64,000 nt of DNA from Promethearchaeia archaeon. Lineage in GTDB: Archaea > Asgardarchaeota > Lokiarchaeia > Sigyniarchaeales > SOKP01. Positions 17,050-26,662 of the stretch are shown here, piece by piece. The DNA is taken from contig JAHQWG010000016.1 in NCBI GenBank assembly GCA_029856045.1, forward strand, positions 251,921-315,920. Reading direction: 5' to 3'. The position numbers and the translations under genes were made by a program. The notes under the pieces were generated by a model. The model made no database searches. It was not told the origin of the DNA and saw only the letters and a program-made list of their open reading frames with translations. The number at the start of each line of letters is the position of its first letter. The stretch's first letter is position 1.

Positions 17050-18030
17050 ATGAAATTTCAAGATCAGCTCTTAATTAAATCAGAATCACCAATAAACGAA
17101 GATTATAGTTGTAGACCTGAAGATCGGGATATCGAAACCTATATAAACTATGGAATTATTAATCTTGATAAACCAAAAGGACCTACAAGCCATGAAGTGG
17201 TAACTTGGGTAAGAAAAATCTTAGGAGTGCAAAAAACTGGGCATGGTGGGACTCTCGACCCGAAAGTCACCGGGATATTGCCTTGTGCTATAGGTAAATC
17301 AACAAAAGCAGTCTCATACTTATTAAATTCAAAAAAAGAATATGTTTGTGTCATTTTCTTTCATTCTCCCATTTCAGAAAGACAAATTAGAAACTTATTT
17401 TCATTATTCACTGGAAAAATATATCAAAGACCTCCCTTAAAATCCTCTGTTGCGAGAAAATTACGGGTTCGGGAAATTTATTATAATAAAATTTTGGAAA
17501 TTCAAGGTCAATATGTTTTATTTAGAGTTGGTTGCCAAGCTGGCACCTATATTAGAAAATTATGTTTTGATCTTGGAGAAGCATTATGTAGCGGAGCCCA
17601 TATGGTTGAGTTAAGAAGGACAAAATCTAGTGTTTTTGAAGAAAATAAAATATTAATTACCCTACAAAATTTAAAGGATGCAGTCACAATTTTTAGAGAG
17701 GAAGGAGATGAATATTATTTACGAAAAGTTATTCAACCTCTCGAGATAATCACTGAATCTTTTCCAAAAATATTCGTAAGAGATAGTGCTGTTGATGCAC
17801 TATGTCATGGAGCAAATTTAACATCTCCGGGTATCTTATATGTTGATGCCTCAATTCAAAAAGGTACTGTAGTTGCTATCATGACCCAAAAAAAAGAATT
17901 GATTGCTTTTGGAACAGCCTTAAAAAGTGGGATGAAAATTTATAAAGCAAATTCAGGTATAATGGTAAAAATCAATAGAGTCTTTATGAAAAGAAGAACT
18001 TACCCACGATGGACGGAATTCAAAAAATGA
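17050..18030 (+). CDS. cbf5: Cbf5 H/ACA pseudouridine synthase
   Basis: 326 aa catalytic subunit of archaeal H/ACA RNPs, which convert uridines in rRNA to pseudouridine. The N-terminal region has YGIINLDKPKGPTSHEV (about 36-52). The catalytic loop is GHGGTLDPKVTGILP with the essential Asp. Next come KEYVCVIFFH, RPPLKSSVARKLRVR and GTYIRKLCFDLG. The C-terminal PUA domain (about 240-320) ends with MKRRTYPRW. A dyskerin-like architecture and length fit. The last four bases overlap the start of the methyltransferase gene (ATGA), indicating translational coupling. Confidence 0.95.
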   Translation: MKFQDQLLIKSESPINEDYSCRPEDRDIETYINYGIINLDKPKGPTSHEVVTWVRKILGVQKTGHGGTLDPKVTGILPCAIGKSTKAVSYLLNSKKEYVCVIFFHSPISERQIRNLFSLFTGKIYQRPPLKSSVARKLRVREIYYNKILEIQGQYVLFRVGCQAGTYIRKLCFDLGEALCSGAHMVELRRTKSSVFEENKILITLQNLKDAVTIFREEGDEYYLRKVIQPLEIITESFPKIFVRDSAVDALCHGANLTSPGILYVDASIQKGTVVAIMTQKKELIAFGTALKSGMKIYKANSGIMVKINRVFMKRRTYPRWTEFKK

Positions 18031-18653
18031 AAGATATAAATAATTCTCATTATTTTTCTAAATCCCCTCATTCAATCTTAAAAACTTATTCAATTTCAGA
18101 AAGTTTACGAGGACATTTGTATATATTTAAAACTTCCTCAGGGATTTTTAGCCATCGAAAAATTGATCTTGGAACGAAAACATTTATAAAATACATGAAA
18201 ATACCACCTAAAAATGCCTTACTTTTAGATATGGGATGTGGATATGGACCAATAGGTATTGTATTAGCGAAAGAAAATCCAGAAAGTACCATATACATGA
18301 TCGATATAAACAGTAGGGCAATTTGGTGTGCTAGAGAAAATGTTAAAATTAATCATGTTAAAAATGTCAAAATCTTTAATAATTCTTATTTTGACCCTAT
18401 AAAATCTGAAAATTTAAAATTTGATGGGATTTATTCAAATCCTCCTTTAAAAAAAGGCAAAAAAGAGTTTTTAAATTTTTGTTATTTAATCCCTAATTAT
18501 TTAAGAAAAGGAGGTACTTTTCAATTTGTTATAAGAAGAACAATTGGTGCAAAAAATATATTTGAAATTCTCTCAGATACACTCTCCGATATGGAAATAG
18601 AAATAAAATTTAAAAGAAGTGGTTATTGGATCTTTTTTTTAAAAAAAGGTTAG
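18027..18653 (+). CDS. RsmC-like class I SAM methyltransferase
   Basis: 208 aa with a Rossmann-fold methyltransferase core: LLLDMGCGYGPIGIVLA (motif I), YMIDINSRAIWCARENV (motif II) and SNPPLKKG (motif IV, NPP type). The NPP signature indicates methylation of an exocyclic amino group on a base, as in RsmC. RNA is the probable substrate, given the coupling to cbf5. I prefer ATG 18027 over ATG 18009 because it forms the ATGA overlap with the cbf5 stop. Confidence 0.88.
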   Translation: MKDINNSHYFSKSPHSILKTYSISESLRGHLYIFKTSSGIFSHRKIDLGTKTFIKYMKIPPKNALLLDMGCGYGPIGIVLAKENPESTIYMIDINSRAIWCARENVKINHVKNVKIFNNSYFDPIKSENLKFDGIYSNPPLKKGKKEFLNFCYLIPNYLRKGGTFQFVIRRTIGAKNIFEILSDTLSDMEIEIKFKRSGYWIFFLKKG

Positions 18654-18730
18654 GGAAAGGAAAAATTTTTTAGATAAGGATTATTTCAAAAATTATAAGA
18701 CTATTTCTCTATTAAATTAAGTGATATCTT

Positions 18731-18988
18731 TTGGCTAAAAAAAAACTAGACGTCCTAAGGCACAACTTAGTCCCTAAACACATCATATTAACAAAAGAGC
18801 AAACTAAAGATTTATTAAATAAGTATAAGATTAGAGTTGTTGACTTACCTCGCATTTTAAACTCAGATCCTGCTATTTTTTCAATTGGAGCAAAAGAGGG
18901 CGATATTGTCAAAATTTTAAGAAAATCCCACACAACCTTAGATGAAATTGAATATTATAGGTATGTAACTAAAGAAAAAACTAGTTAA
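18731..18988 (+). CDS. rpoH: RNA polymerase subunit H (Rpb5 C-terminal type)
   Basis: 85 aa, TTG start. Matches archaeal RpoH throughout: HNLVPKHIILTKEQ, LLNKYKIRVVDLPRILNSDP, GAKEGDIVKILRKS and YYRYV at the C-terminus. RpoH corresponds to the C-terminal domain of eukaryotic Rpb5. It lies 58 bases ahead of rpoB, the standard archaeal order. Confidence 0.96.
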   Translation: MAKKKLDVLRHNLVPKHIILTKEQTKDLLNKYKIRVVDLPRILNSDPAIFSIGAKEGDIVKILRKSHTTLDEIEYYRYVTKEKTS

Positions 18989-19046
18989 TATATAAATCTA
19001 AAATCTTAAATCAAGATTATTGTAAAATAAACTGCGTGAAGAAATA

Positions 19047-22000
19047 TTGAGTTTGGAAGAAAATTATTTAATAACCAATGAAGATGCTTGGTTAATTTTA
19101 AAAAATTTATTTAAAGAAAAAGGTTTAGTCCGTCAGCACTTAGATTCATATAATGATTTTATTGAGCATCAAATGCAAGATATTGTAGAAGAGAGTTCTC
19201 AAGTGATACCTGATATCCCCGGATTTAAAATTAAATTCAATAAAATCCATGTTGGTCTCCCCATGATTAGGGAGGCTGACGGTGCTACAAAAGAAATAAC
19301 TCCTATGGAAGCTAGAATTAGAGAATTAAGTTACGCTGGTGATATTCATCTTGATATGATTCCAATTACCATTGATGAGAGAACTCAAAGAGAAGAACCT
19401 CAAGAAACGATAAAAATTTATATAGGCAAGCTTCCGATTATGTTAAAAAGTTGTCGTTGTCCCCTTCGAGAACTGACGGCTCAAGAGCTCATAAACAGAG
19501 GTGAAGATCCACTTGATCCGGGAGGTTATTTTGTTATAAATGGTACTGAAAGAGTATTAGTGACTCAAGAAGATCTTGCACCAAACAGAATTTTAGCAGA
19601 AGTATCAAGTAAAAGCTCAAGCGCAACCCACCAAGCAAAAGTTTTTTCTACCAAGAATGGTTTTAGAGCACCTGTAACAATTGAACGAAAAAAAGATGGA
19701 AATTTAAGAGTGTCTTTTCCTTCTGTACCAGGAAAGATACCATTAGCAATTCTTATGCGTGCTTTAGGACTTAAATCGGATCGTGAAATTTTTGAAGCTA
19801 TTTCTGAGAATTCGGAGATACAAAAAGAGTTAATTCCAGTAATAGATGTTGCATCAGAAATACAAGTTCATCAAGATCCAGAAAAATCTCTTCAAAATGC
19901 ATTAGATTATATAGGAAAAAGAGTTGCGGTAGGACAAACAAAAGATTATCGTATTAAACGAGCTTGTCAAGTATTGGATAGATATTTATTACCACATATT
20001 GGTAATGAACAAAGCGATCGAATTAAAAAGGCATATTACCTTGGTCAGATGAGTCAGAAAGTTATGGAACTTTCATTAGGATTGAGAGAACCTGATGATA
20101 AAGATCATTATGCAAATAAACGCCTTAAACTTGCGGGAGAATTATTTACTTCTTTATTTAGGGTTGCTTTTTTGAATTTAGTTAAAGATATTAAATATCA
20201 ATTAGAAAGAATTGCGGTTCGAGGAAGAGCACCCAATATTAAAACTGCCGTAAGAGCAGATGTGATCTCTGAAAGAATTAGGCATGCGCTCGCCACAGGA
20301 AATTGGGTTGGTGGAAAAGCTGGGGTTAGCCAATTACTGAATCGAACTAATCATGTTGCTTCTCTGAGCCATCTTAGAAGAGTCGTCTCGCCTTTAAGTC
20401 GAAGTCAACCCCATTTTGAAGCACGAGATCTACATCCTACACAATGGGGGAAAATCTGTCCCAGCGAAACACCAGAAGGTCCTAATTGTGGCTTAGTTAA
20501 AAATTTAGCACTGGCATCAATAATTTCCGTAGGGACGGATGAAGAGATTATAGAACATATTTTAATTGATTTAGGCGTTATCCCAATTGATGAGGTAAAA
20601 AACATAAAAGGAAATAAAATTAAAATATTTTTAAATGGAAGACTAATTGGAATTCATCAAAAACATAATCCATTAATAAGACAAATAAGAGAAAAGAGAA
20701 GAAGAGGCGAAATTGACCAAACCGTTAATATTGCTTATTATAATGATTCAAATGAAATCCAAATAAATTGTGATGGTGGCAGAGCTACCCGACCATTATT
20801 TGTAATAAAGAATAGTGAAGTTTTAATAACTGAAGAAGACATAGAAAAATTGAAGAATGGAAAATATCAATGGTCTGATTTAATTGAGAAAGGCGTAATT
20901 GAATATTTAGATGCTGAAGAAGAAGAAAATGCACTTATTGCCATGTTCCAAGATGATCTAACTTTAGAACATACCCATTTAGAAATCTCACCTGCTGCAA
21001 TCTTGGGTATATGTGCTTCAATTATTCCATTTCCAGAACATAATCAATCCCCAAGAAATACTTATGAAGCTGGAATGGTAAAACAAGCATTGGGTTTATT
21101 CTCAGCAAATCTTCACATAAGACTTGACACTAGAGGCCACACTCTACATTACCCTCAGATGCCATTAGTTAAAACTCATCCTATGGATATTATAGGTTTT
21201 GATAAACGTCCTGCTGGTCAAAACTTTGTTATTGCAATGATGTCTTATGAAGGATTCAATATTGAAGACGCTTTAATAATCAATAAAGCATCTATTGAGA
21301 GAGGTCTTGCACGCAGTCATTTCTTTCGCACTTATGATGGAGAGGAGAGAAAGTACCCTGGCGGCGAGCTAGATAAATTTGAGATACCTGAAAGGGGAGT
21401 TAGGGGTTTTAAATCCGCAGAATCATACAGATTTCTCTCAGAATTCGATGGAATTATCGAACCAGAAACTCAAGTTGATGGTGGCGATGTATTAATTGGA
21501 AGGACTTCTCCGCCAAGATTCATAAAGTCTTATGGAGAGTTCGATTTATCTCAACCTAATCGCAGAGAAACTTCAATTAATATGCGGCACAGTGAGAAGG
21601 GAATCGTAGACACTATCATCATTTCTGAAACAGTTGACGGAAATAAACTCGTAAAAATCAAAGTTAGGGATCTTCGGATTCCAGAATTGGGAGATAAATT
21701 TTCATCAAGACATGGTCAGAAAGGTGTTATTGGGTTAGTTGCAGCTCAAGAAGATTTACCATTTTCAGCAGACGGCATAATTCCTGATATGATAATTAAC
21801 CCTCATGCAATGCCAAGTAGGATGACATTAGGACAACTTTTTGAAGGTATTAGCGGGAAAATCGCATGTACTACTGGAAAAATCGGTGACGCAACAGCAT
21901 TTGAGTGGAAGAATATTACTGAGTTACAGGAGTTATTATTGAAAGCTGGATTTGAGTTTAACGGGCGGGAGACACTATATAACGGTATTACAGGTGAGAA

Positions 22001-22427
22001 ATATGAAGTAGGTATTTATTGTGCACCAATTTATTATCAAAAATTGTATCATCTTGTTGCTGATAAAATTCACGCAAGAGCCCGAGGACCCGTGCAAATT
22101 TTGACCAGACAACCAACAGAAGGTCGTGCAAGAGAAGGAGGGCTAAGATTTGGCGAAATGGAGAGGGATTGTCTTATTGGACATGGAAGTGCTCTACTTC
22201 TTAAAGAGAGATTATTAGATGAATCCGATAAAACAGTTGTATTAATATGTGAACGGTGTGGATTGCTTGCTGTATATGACCGGAATCGTGACATGACTTA
22301 TTGTCCAATTTGCGGGCAAGGCACTAAAATTTCAAGAGTAGTTTGTAGTTATGCTTTCAAATTATTAGTGCAGGAAATGATGAGTCTTGGATTAGCCCCT
22401 AGATTAAAGTTAAAGGATAAAGTCTAA
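19047..22427 (+). CDS. rpoB: RNA polymerase subunit B, undivided
   Basis: 1126 aa second-largest subunit of RNA polymerase in one piece, not split into B' and B''. Landmarks include GGYFVINGTERVLVTQEDLAP, RVVSPLSRSQPHFEARDLHPT, GKICPSETPEGPNCGLVKNL, SYEGFNIEDALIINK, FSSRHGQKGV, MPSRMTLGQL and a C-terminal zinc ribbon (CERCGLL ... CPICGQG, about 1068-1092). TTG start at 19047. The genes that normally follow, rpoA1 and rpoA2, are absent; the next gene is a TrmJ-like methyltransferase. Confidence 0.98.
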   Translation: MSLEENYLITNEDAWLILKNLFKEKGLVRQHLDSYNDFIEHQMQDIVEESSQVIPDIPGFKIKFNKIHVGLPMIREADGATKEITPMEARIRELSYAGDIHLDMIPITIDERTQREEPQETIKIYIGKLPIMLKSCRCPLRELTAQELINRGEDPLDPGGYFVINGTERVLVTQEDLAPNRILAEVSSKSSSATHQAKVFSTKNGFRAPVTIERKKDGNLRVSFPSVPGKIPLAILMRALGLKSDREIFEAISENSEIQKELIPVIDVASEIQVHQDPEKSLQNALDYIGKRVAVGQTKDYRIKRACQVLDRYLLPHIGNEQSDRIKKAYYLGQMSQKVMELSLGLREPDDKDHYANKRLKLAGELFTSLFRVAFLNLVKDIKYQLERIAVRGRAPNIKTAVRADVISERIRHALATGNWVGGKAGVSQLLNRTNHVASLSHLRRVVSPLSRSQPHFEARDLHPTQWGKICPSETPEGPNCGLVKNLALASIISVGTDEEIIEHILIDLGVIPIDEVKNIKGNKIKIFLNGRLIGIHQKHNPLIRQIREKRRRGEIDQTVNIAYYNDSNEIQINCDGGRATRPLFVIKNSEVLITEEDIEKLKNGKYQWSDLIEKGVIEYLDAEEEENALIAMFQDDLTLEHTHLEISPAAILGICASIIPFPEHNQSPRNTYEAGMVKQALGLFSANLHIRLDTRGHTLHYPQMPLVKTHPMDIIGFDKRPAGQNFVIAMMSYEGFNIEDALIINKASIERGLARSHFFRTYDGEERKYPGGELDKFEIPERGVRGFKSAESYRFLSEFDGIIEPETQVDGGDVLIGRTSPPRFIKSYGEFDLSQPNRRETSINMRHSEKGIVDTIIISETVDGNKLVKIKVRDLRIPELGDKFSSRHGQKGVIGLVAAQEDLPFSADGIIPDMIINPHAMPSRMTLGQLFEGISGKIACTTGKIGDATAFEWKNITELQELLLKAGFEFNGRETLYNGITGEKYEVGIYCAPIYYQKLYHLVADKIHARARGPVQILTRQPTEGRAREGGLRFGEMERDCLIGHGSALLLKERLLDESDKTVVLICERCGLLAVYDRNRDMTYCPICGQGTKISRVVCSYAFKLLVQEMMSLGLAPRLKLKDKV

Positions 22428-22562
22428 TAATTTTATTTTTGCTTTATTTTCCGTAATATCTAATCCTAAAAAAAAGAGAATAAAAGACTGTTTTAATTTT
22501 TTTTAATTTTAAGTATTAAGGTTATTTTTAAAATTATAAAATGAGAATGAGTTGTGATATAA

Positions 22563-23423
22563 ATGAATAAAAAACAATTATTTGGACAACGTGATTCTTT
22601 TCAAGAAACAAGAGTAAATGAAAATTACAAAAATCTTTCTTTTACAATAATTTTAGTGCAACCAGAACATTCTGGCAATATTGGGAGCATCGCAAGGGTT
22701 ATGCGCAATTTTGATTTTTTTAATTTAGTTGTTTTTAATCCCATTGAGCGTGAAGAACATATCCTTAGTTATGAAACACGGGGCTTCGCAATGCATGGTA
22801 AGGAAATTCTTCTAAATTCTGAAATTGTTGAGATTGGACCACCAAAATATCATACTTCTGAATTAAAAAATTATTTAAAAAAATTTGATTTAATTATTGC
22901 GACCACTGCTAGTGGTATGCGTTATACAAATCTTAGAAGATTAACAATATTCCCTGAAGACTTTTCCCTTCCTCTATCAAAAAAACCTCTCAATATTGCA
23001 ATTTTATTTGGAAAAGAATCAAGGGGATTAACAAATGAGGAGATCAGTTTGGCTGATATTCTTTTAAGAATTCCAGCTAGTAATACCTATCCTACTTTAA
23101 ATCTTTCTCATGCTGTAGGTATTATTTTATATGAATTTTATAAAAAAATAAATATTATAAATATTGGCAGAGGAAATAAACCAGTATTATTAGCTAATAA
23201 GCAAGATCGCCTTATTATTTATAAAATCATAAGAAATTTAATAAAGCAAATAAAAGTCAGAACTCATAAAAAAGAAAAGGTATTTTATGCATTTAAAAAC
23301 GTATTTGAAAGAGCAATCATGTCAAAAAAGGAATTAAATTTTATTCTAGGACTTTTTTCCAAATTAAATTCTATTATGAATCACCTAAATATGGAAAAAA
23401 AAAAAAAGGAAATTTTGAAATGA
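22563..23423 (+). CDS. TrmJ-like SPOUT RNA methyltransferase
   Basis: 286 aa, TrmH/SpoU superfamily, group 1. The family blocks are SGNIGSIARVMRNFDF (about 40-55), a central TTASGMRYTNLRR, ALLFGKESRGL-like ILFGKESRGLTNEE, and NLSHAVGIILYEFYK, together the knotted SAM site. TrmJ methylates the 2'-O of nucleotide 32 in tRNA, but the target here is inferred. Residues after about 200 form a basic helical extension. It converges on a small membrane-protein gene 4 bases away. Confidence 0.92.
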   Translation: MNKKQLFGQRDSFQETRVNENYKNLSFTIILVQPEHSGNIGSIARVMRNFDFFNLVVFNPIEREEHILSYETRGFAMHGKEILLNSEIVEIGPPKYHTSELKNYLKKFDLIIATTASGMRYTNLRRLTIFPEDFSLPLSKKPLNIAILFGKESRGLTNEEISLADILLRIPASNTYPTLNLSHAVGIILYEFYKKINIINIGRGNKPVLLANKQDRLIIYKIIRNLIKQIKVRTHKKEKVFYAFKNVFERAIMSKKELNFILGLFSKLNSIMNHLNMEKKKKEILK

Positions 23424-23427
23424 TATG

Positions 23428-23871
23428 TTACAATCCGACACCTGTATAATTATATAACTCAGGGAGGACACAGTATATTAAAAACAAGAAAAAGAATGTT
23501 ATCAGAGATATCCATATTGAATGCTCCCAGGAATCAGTGATCAAGAATTTCACTAATAAAAATAAAAAGAGAAAAGCTATAACAGGTGCTAATTGTACTA
23601 GAAAATTTTGTCCTGATGGATATATTGCGGTTCGAAGTCCTGCCAATAAATCTCCAATCACGCCTAAGACCGTAGTAATCGCCCCAACGACAAGTGGAAT
23701 GATCAAAACCATAATAAAGGCGATTAATAAAATCATCCATTTCTTATCAGATGCCCGTAATTTAGAATCAACTAATCTTACAGCGATATATAAAATCAAA
23801 GCGACAATAACTGTTGCTAACACAAGCCAAATAATATACCATATAGTAGCTTCACTTATTTGAAACAGCAT
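23428..23871 (-). CDS. Four-helix membrane protein, unknown
   Basis: 147 aa. Four hydrophobic segments: about 11-33, 44-73, 92-112 and 117-138. There is a short charged loop (SKLRASDKKW) between the first two. No catalytic motif and no signal-peptidase site. Function unknown. A 62-aa two-helix membrane protein lies 127 bases upstream on the same strand. Confidence 0.75.
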   Translation of the reverse strand: MLFQISEATIWYIIWLVLATVIVALILYIAVRLVDSKLRASDKKWMILLIAFIMVLIIPLVVGAITTVLGVIGDLLAGLRTAIYPSGQNFLVQLAPVIAFLFLFLLVKFLITDSWEHSIWISLITFFFLFLIYCVLPELYNYTGVGL

Positions 23872-23998
23872 TTAAGTTCACTATTATTTTTAGAATTTAT
23901 ATATACATAATATCCATTGAAACTTTAAATTTCATACTATTTTTAATAAATTAAAATAAAAATTGACTAATTATTTCTATTTAAAAATAAGTTTCACT

Positions 23999-24187
23999 TT
24001 ATATACCAAAATTAACTAGGAAGAAGTGAATCCCAAAACCCAAACTAATTGAAGAAACAACTATGGTAATAATATATAATTTAATAGAAACTTCTGTACT
24101 ATATTTAACATATAAAACCAGAACACCCAAAAAACCAATACCAATTATAATTAAAATCCAAGCCCATACGTAAATTTGAATTATCAT
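23999..24187 (-). CDS. Small two-helix membrane protein
   Basis: 62 aa with two clear hydrophobic segments (about 5-27 and 37-58) separated by KYSTEVSIK. It precedes the four-helix membrane protein on the same strand. No recognised family. Hydrophobic composition and position support a real gene, but the short length leaves doubt. Confidence 0.55.
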   Translation of the reverse strand: MIIQIYVWAWILIIIGIGFLGVLVLYVKYSTEVSIKLYIITIVVSSISLGFGIHFFLVNFGI

Positions 24188-24357
24188 TATATCATCATTG
24201 ATTAAAAAAGATATGAAATAAGTATTATATCTATTTTTAATTTTTCAATTATATTAATTTTTTTTTATTCTTTAAAAGTTCAATAAAAGATAAAAATCAA
24301 ATATTTTAAATTTCTATTTTATATTATTTCATAAGAATAATTTGAGGTTTAATTTAT

Positions 24358-25137
24358 TTGCATTTTATTACATCTATACTTCAAAATTCAATGCTGAAAA
24401 ATCCAGCAGAAGATTATAAGGAAATCCACAAACATTTTACAAGATATTCTAAAGGAGAATTTACTGGACCAGTAATGAAAGTTAGATTCTCAGCTAATAA
24501 AATAACATTATCTGGGAGTTTTGAATATGAGGATTTTATCCAAGAATATGTAGTTTCCGTAATACCCGATAATGAAATTGAAGTGAAATTGGACATCCTT
24601 GCTGGGTCAGATTTAAGTGCAGTTTTTCCAAAGTTAGGTTTAGATTGGCAATTGAAAAAATCAACAGGAGAAATTAAAAATTTTAAGGGTACATTTCAAG
24701 AAAAATTCTTTAAATCAAGATTTCTTGAGGTAATAAAAGAACTGAATAAATTTAGTTATTATTTTATCAATTTTAATGATCAACAAGGATTTTCTGTAAA
24801 ATGTAAAACAAAACCACCGCAACCATCTAAAAAAAAAATAACTGATAAAGAATTTGAAAAATTAACTAAATTTTGTATTGGTACAGTAAAAAACACAAAA
24901 AAAAATCAAAAGATTTTATATGAAAAATTAATCCCAGATTTTGAAGATAAAATACCTGAAACAATTAAAATAATTAAATTAATTAATATATATAAATTCA
25001 ATAATATTATCATTCCTAAAGGCCTAAAAAACACCATTTTGATAAGACTTAAAGCAATAAGAGAAGGAAAATTAGTGAGAACTATTGAAATTAATAATGA
25101 TATGGAATATGAAAATTCATTAACTTTCTCAGTATAA
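24358..25137 (+). CDS. Hypothetical soluble protein
   Basis: 259 aa from a TTG start, with GAGGT about 14 bases upstream. Not recognised. The first 130 residues alternate strands (MKVRFSANKITLSGSFEYEDFIQEYVV, shown here in part) and may form a beta-rich domain. The second half is Lys-rich and helical, with KPPQPSKKK as a hinge near 158. No membrane segment or zinc ligands. Confidence 0.75.
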   Translation: MHFITSILQNSMLKNPAEDYKEIHKHFTRYSKGEFTGPVMKVRFSANKITLSGSFEYEDFIQEYVVSVIPDNEIEVKLDILAGSDLSAVFPKLGLDWQLKKSTGEIKNFKGTFQEKFFKSRFLEVIKELNKFSYYFINFNDQQGFSVKCKTKPPQPSKKKITDKEFEKLTKFCIGTVKNTKKNQKILYEKLIPDFEDKIPETIKIIKLINIYKFNNIIIPKGLKNTILIRLKAIREGKLVRTIEINNDMEYENSLTFSV

Positions 25138-25289
25138 ATTATTTTTTATAAAGCTAAAGGAATTTTAATAATTAAATTAACTTAAAAATCACTTTCGATC
25201 AATACTGAAATTGTATATTTTAAATAAATTTTAATTTTAGTAAATATTTACAAATATATTATTTATTTCCTAAAAGTTAGTGATTTCTT

Positions 25290-25868
25290 ATCTCTGAACT
25301 TAAACCCTTATTAAAATCATTTTTATTTGTGATTGGAGGCAATATTTGCATTGAAGTCGCAAAAGAGTTATTGAATTCAAAAAATAAAGAAATAACCGAT
25401 GATATAATAACGGAAAACATAAAGAAAAGAATTCAAGATATAAATATTGATTTTGAACCGGATGATGAGGAAAAATTAAAGTTAAATACGGTTCGAAAAA
25501 CATTATATAAATTATATTCAGCAAAATTAGCTCAATTTAGAAGAGTGAGGGATAAGAATACAGGTTGGTTTATCTATTATTGGTGGCATGATTTTGATAA
25601 GCTAAATGAGATTTTACTTGAAAAAGAGCAAAAAATAATAAGTAAATTAAGGGATCGATTAAGATATGAGTTAAATAATTATTTTTTTATTTGTGAAAAT
25701 TGTAGAAAACCTGAAACTCGGTTTATTTTTGATGACGCTGTAGATTTAAATTTCAAATGCCCTGTTGATGGTTGCGGAGGTAATTTAGTTGCAGATGAAA
25801 ACAAAAAAATAATTGATTTCTTAAAGGAAAAAATAGTTACACTTCAAGAAACAATAAAAAATTTTTAA
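25290..25868 (+). CDS. tfe: Transcription factor E (TFE alpha), ATC start proposed
   Basis: About 192 aa. TFE stabilises promoter opening and is the archaeal TFIIE-alpha counterpart. The N-terminal winged helix contains NTVRKTLYKLYSAKLAQFRR and the family signature DKNTGWFIYYW. The C-terminal zinc ribbon has CENC (about 148-151) and CPVDGCGG. The first ATG/GTG/TTG in frame is GTG 25329, yet similarity to the TFE N-terminus (SELKPLLKSFLF) runs upstream to about 25293. Between the in-frame stop at 25281 and 25329 only ATC 25290 looks usable. A start at GTG 25329 (179 aa) is the alternative. Confidence 0.93.
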   Translation: MSELKPLLKSFLFVIGGNICIEVAKELLNSKNKEITDDIITENIKKRIQDINIDFEPDDEEKLKLNTVRKTLYKLYSAKLAQFRRVRDKNTGWFIYYWWHDFDKLNEILLEKEQKIISKLRDRLRYELNNYFFICENCRKPETRFIFDDAVDLNFKCPVDGCGGNLVADENKKIIDFLKEKIVTLQETIKNF

Positions 25869-25874
25869 CTCATA

Positions 25875-26423
25875 TTAATTCTTCTTCTTCCTTACTGTAA
25901 TCATATCTCCTAATGTCGTTGGAGCCTTTTTTTGTTGAATATATCTTCTATAGTCATTCTCATCTTCTTTCTTTTTTTCAATGAGCTTAATATTGTAAGT
26001 CTTTTCAATCTTTTTAGCTAATGAGATTGTTGGGATTCTTTTTCCGTTTTCAAGGCTTCGGATTAAAGATTCTTTCTCATGTAATTTTAAAGCGAATTTT
26101 TCTTGAGTTAATTTATATCTTTCTCGTGCTTTTTTAATTTTAGTCGCGAAATTCCTGACAATTTGTAGATCTGACTCATCATCTTTTTTTACACTTGGTT
26201 TCGCTATATAAGGGATAATTCCCGATTTACGCTTTACCGGTTTTTTATAAAAGATTTTTGATTGAGTTTTTGAAGAGGAAGTTATTGAAGTTTTTTGTCC
26301 TAAATTTGAACATGATTGACACACTGTGACTTTAACACCCTCAACAACAATATTAATGGGTTTCCCCCAAATTATGCCTCCACAAATTGAACATTCTGGA
26401 TAATTTTGCTTTTTATGGGACAT
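25875..26423 (-). CDS. mbf1: Archaeal MBF1-type zinc-ribbon/HTH regulator
   Basis: 182 aa. N-terminal zinc ribbon CSICGG ... CQSC (about 11-38), a basic linker, then an Xre/Cro-type helix-turn-helix (about 90-150) with LTQEKFALKLHEKESLIRSL and NGKRIPTISLAKKIEKTY. This is the architecture of archaeal multiprotein bridging factor 1, a coactivator that has also been linked to translation. It converges on tfe, six bases apart. Confidence 0.94.
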   Translation of the reverse strand: MSHKKQNYPECSICGGIIWGKPINIVVEGVKVTVCQSCSNLGQKTSITSSSKTQSKIFYKKPVKRKSGIIPYIAKPSVKKDDESDLQIVRNFATKIKKARERYKLTQEKFALKLHEKESLIRSLENGKRIPTISLAKKIEKTYNIKLIEKKKEDENDYRRYIQQKKAPTTLGDMITVRKKKN

Positions 26424-26662
26424 TATATTTTCTTATATTATTAGAAATAAAAAAAATTTATGTATAAATTTACTAAAAATATTTTTATTGTAATAAAATT
26501 TCAAGATATTGAATTTCTTTTTATCCAATAATTACAATTAAATAAATTTTAAATAACATTATCGTCATTTTCTTATATCTGATAATAATATTTTATATAA
26601 TCATCAAATTTAAATTTTCTAAATATATATTTAGTCATAATAAAAAAGAATGAAAAACATTA

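Noticed and set aside
18009-18026. ATG 18009 as start of the RsmC-like methyltransferase
   Set aside because: ATG 18027 forms a classical ATGA overlap with the cbf5 stop, and the six extra residues are not needed by the family.
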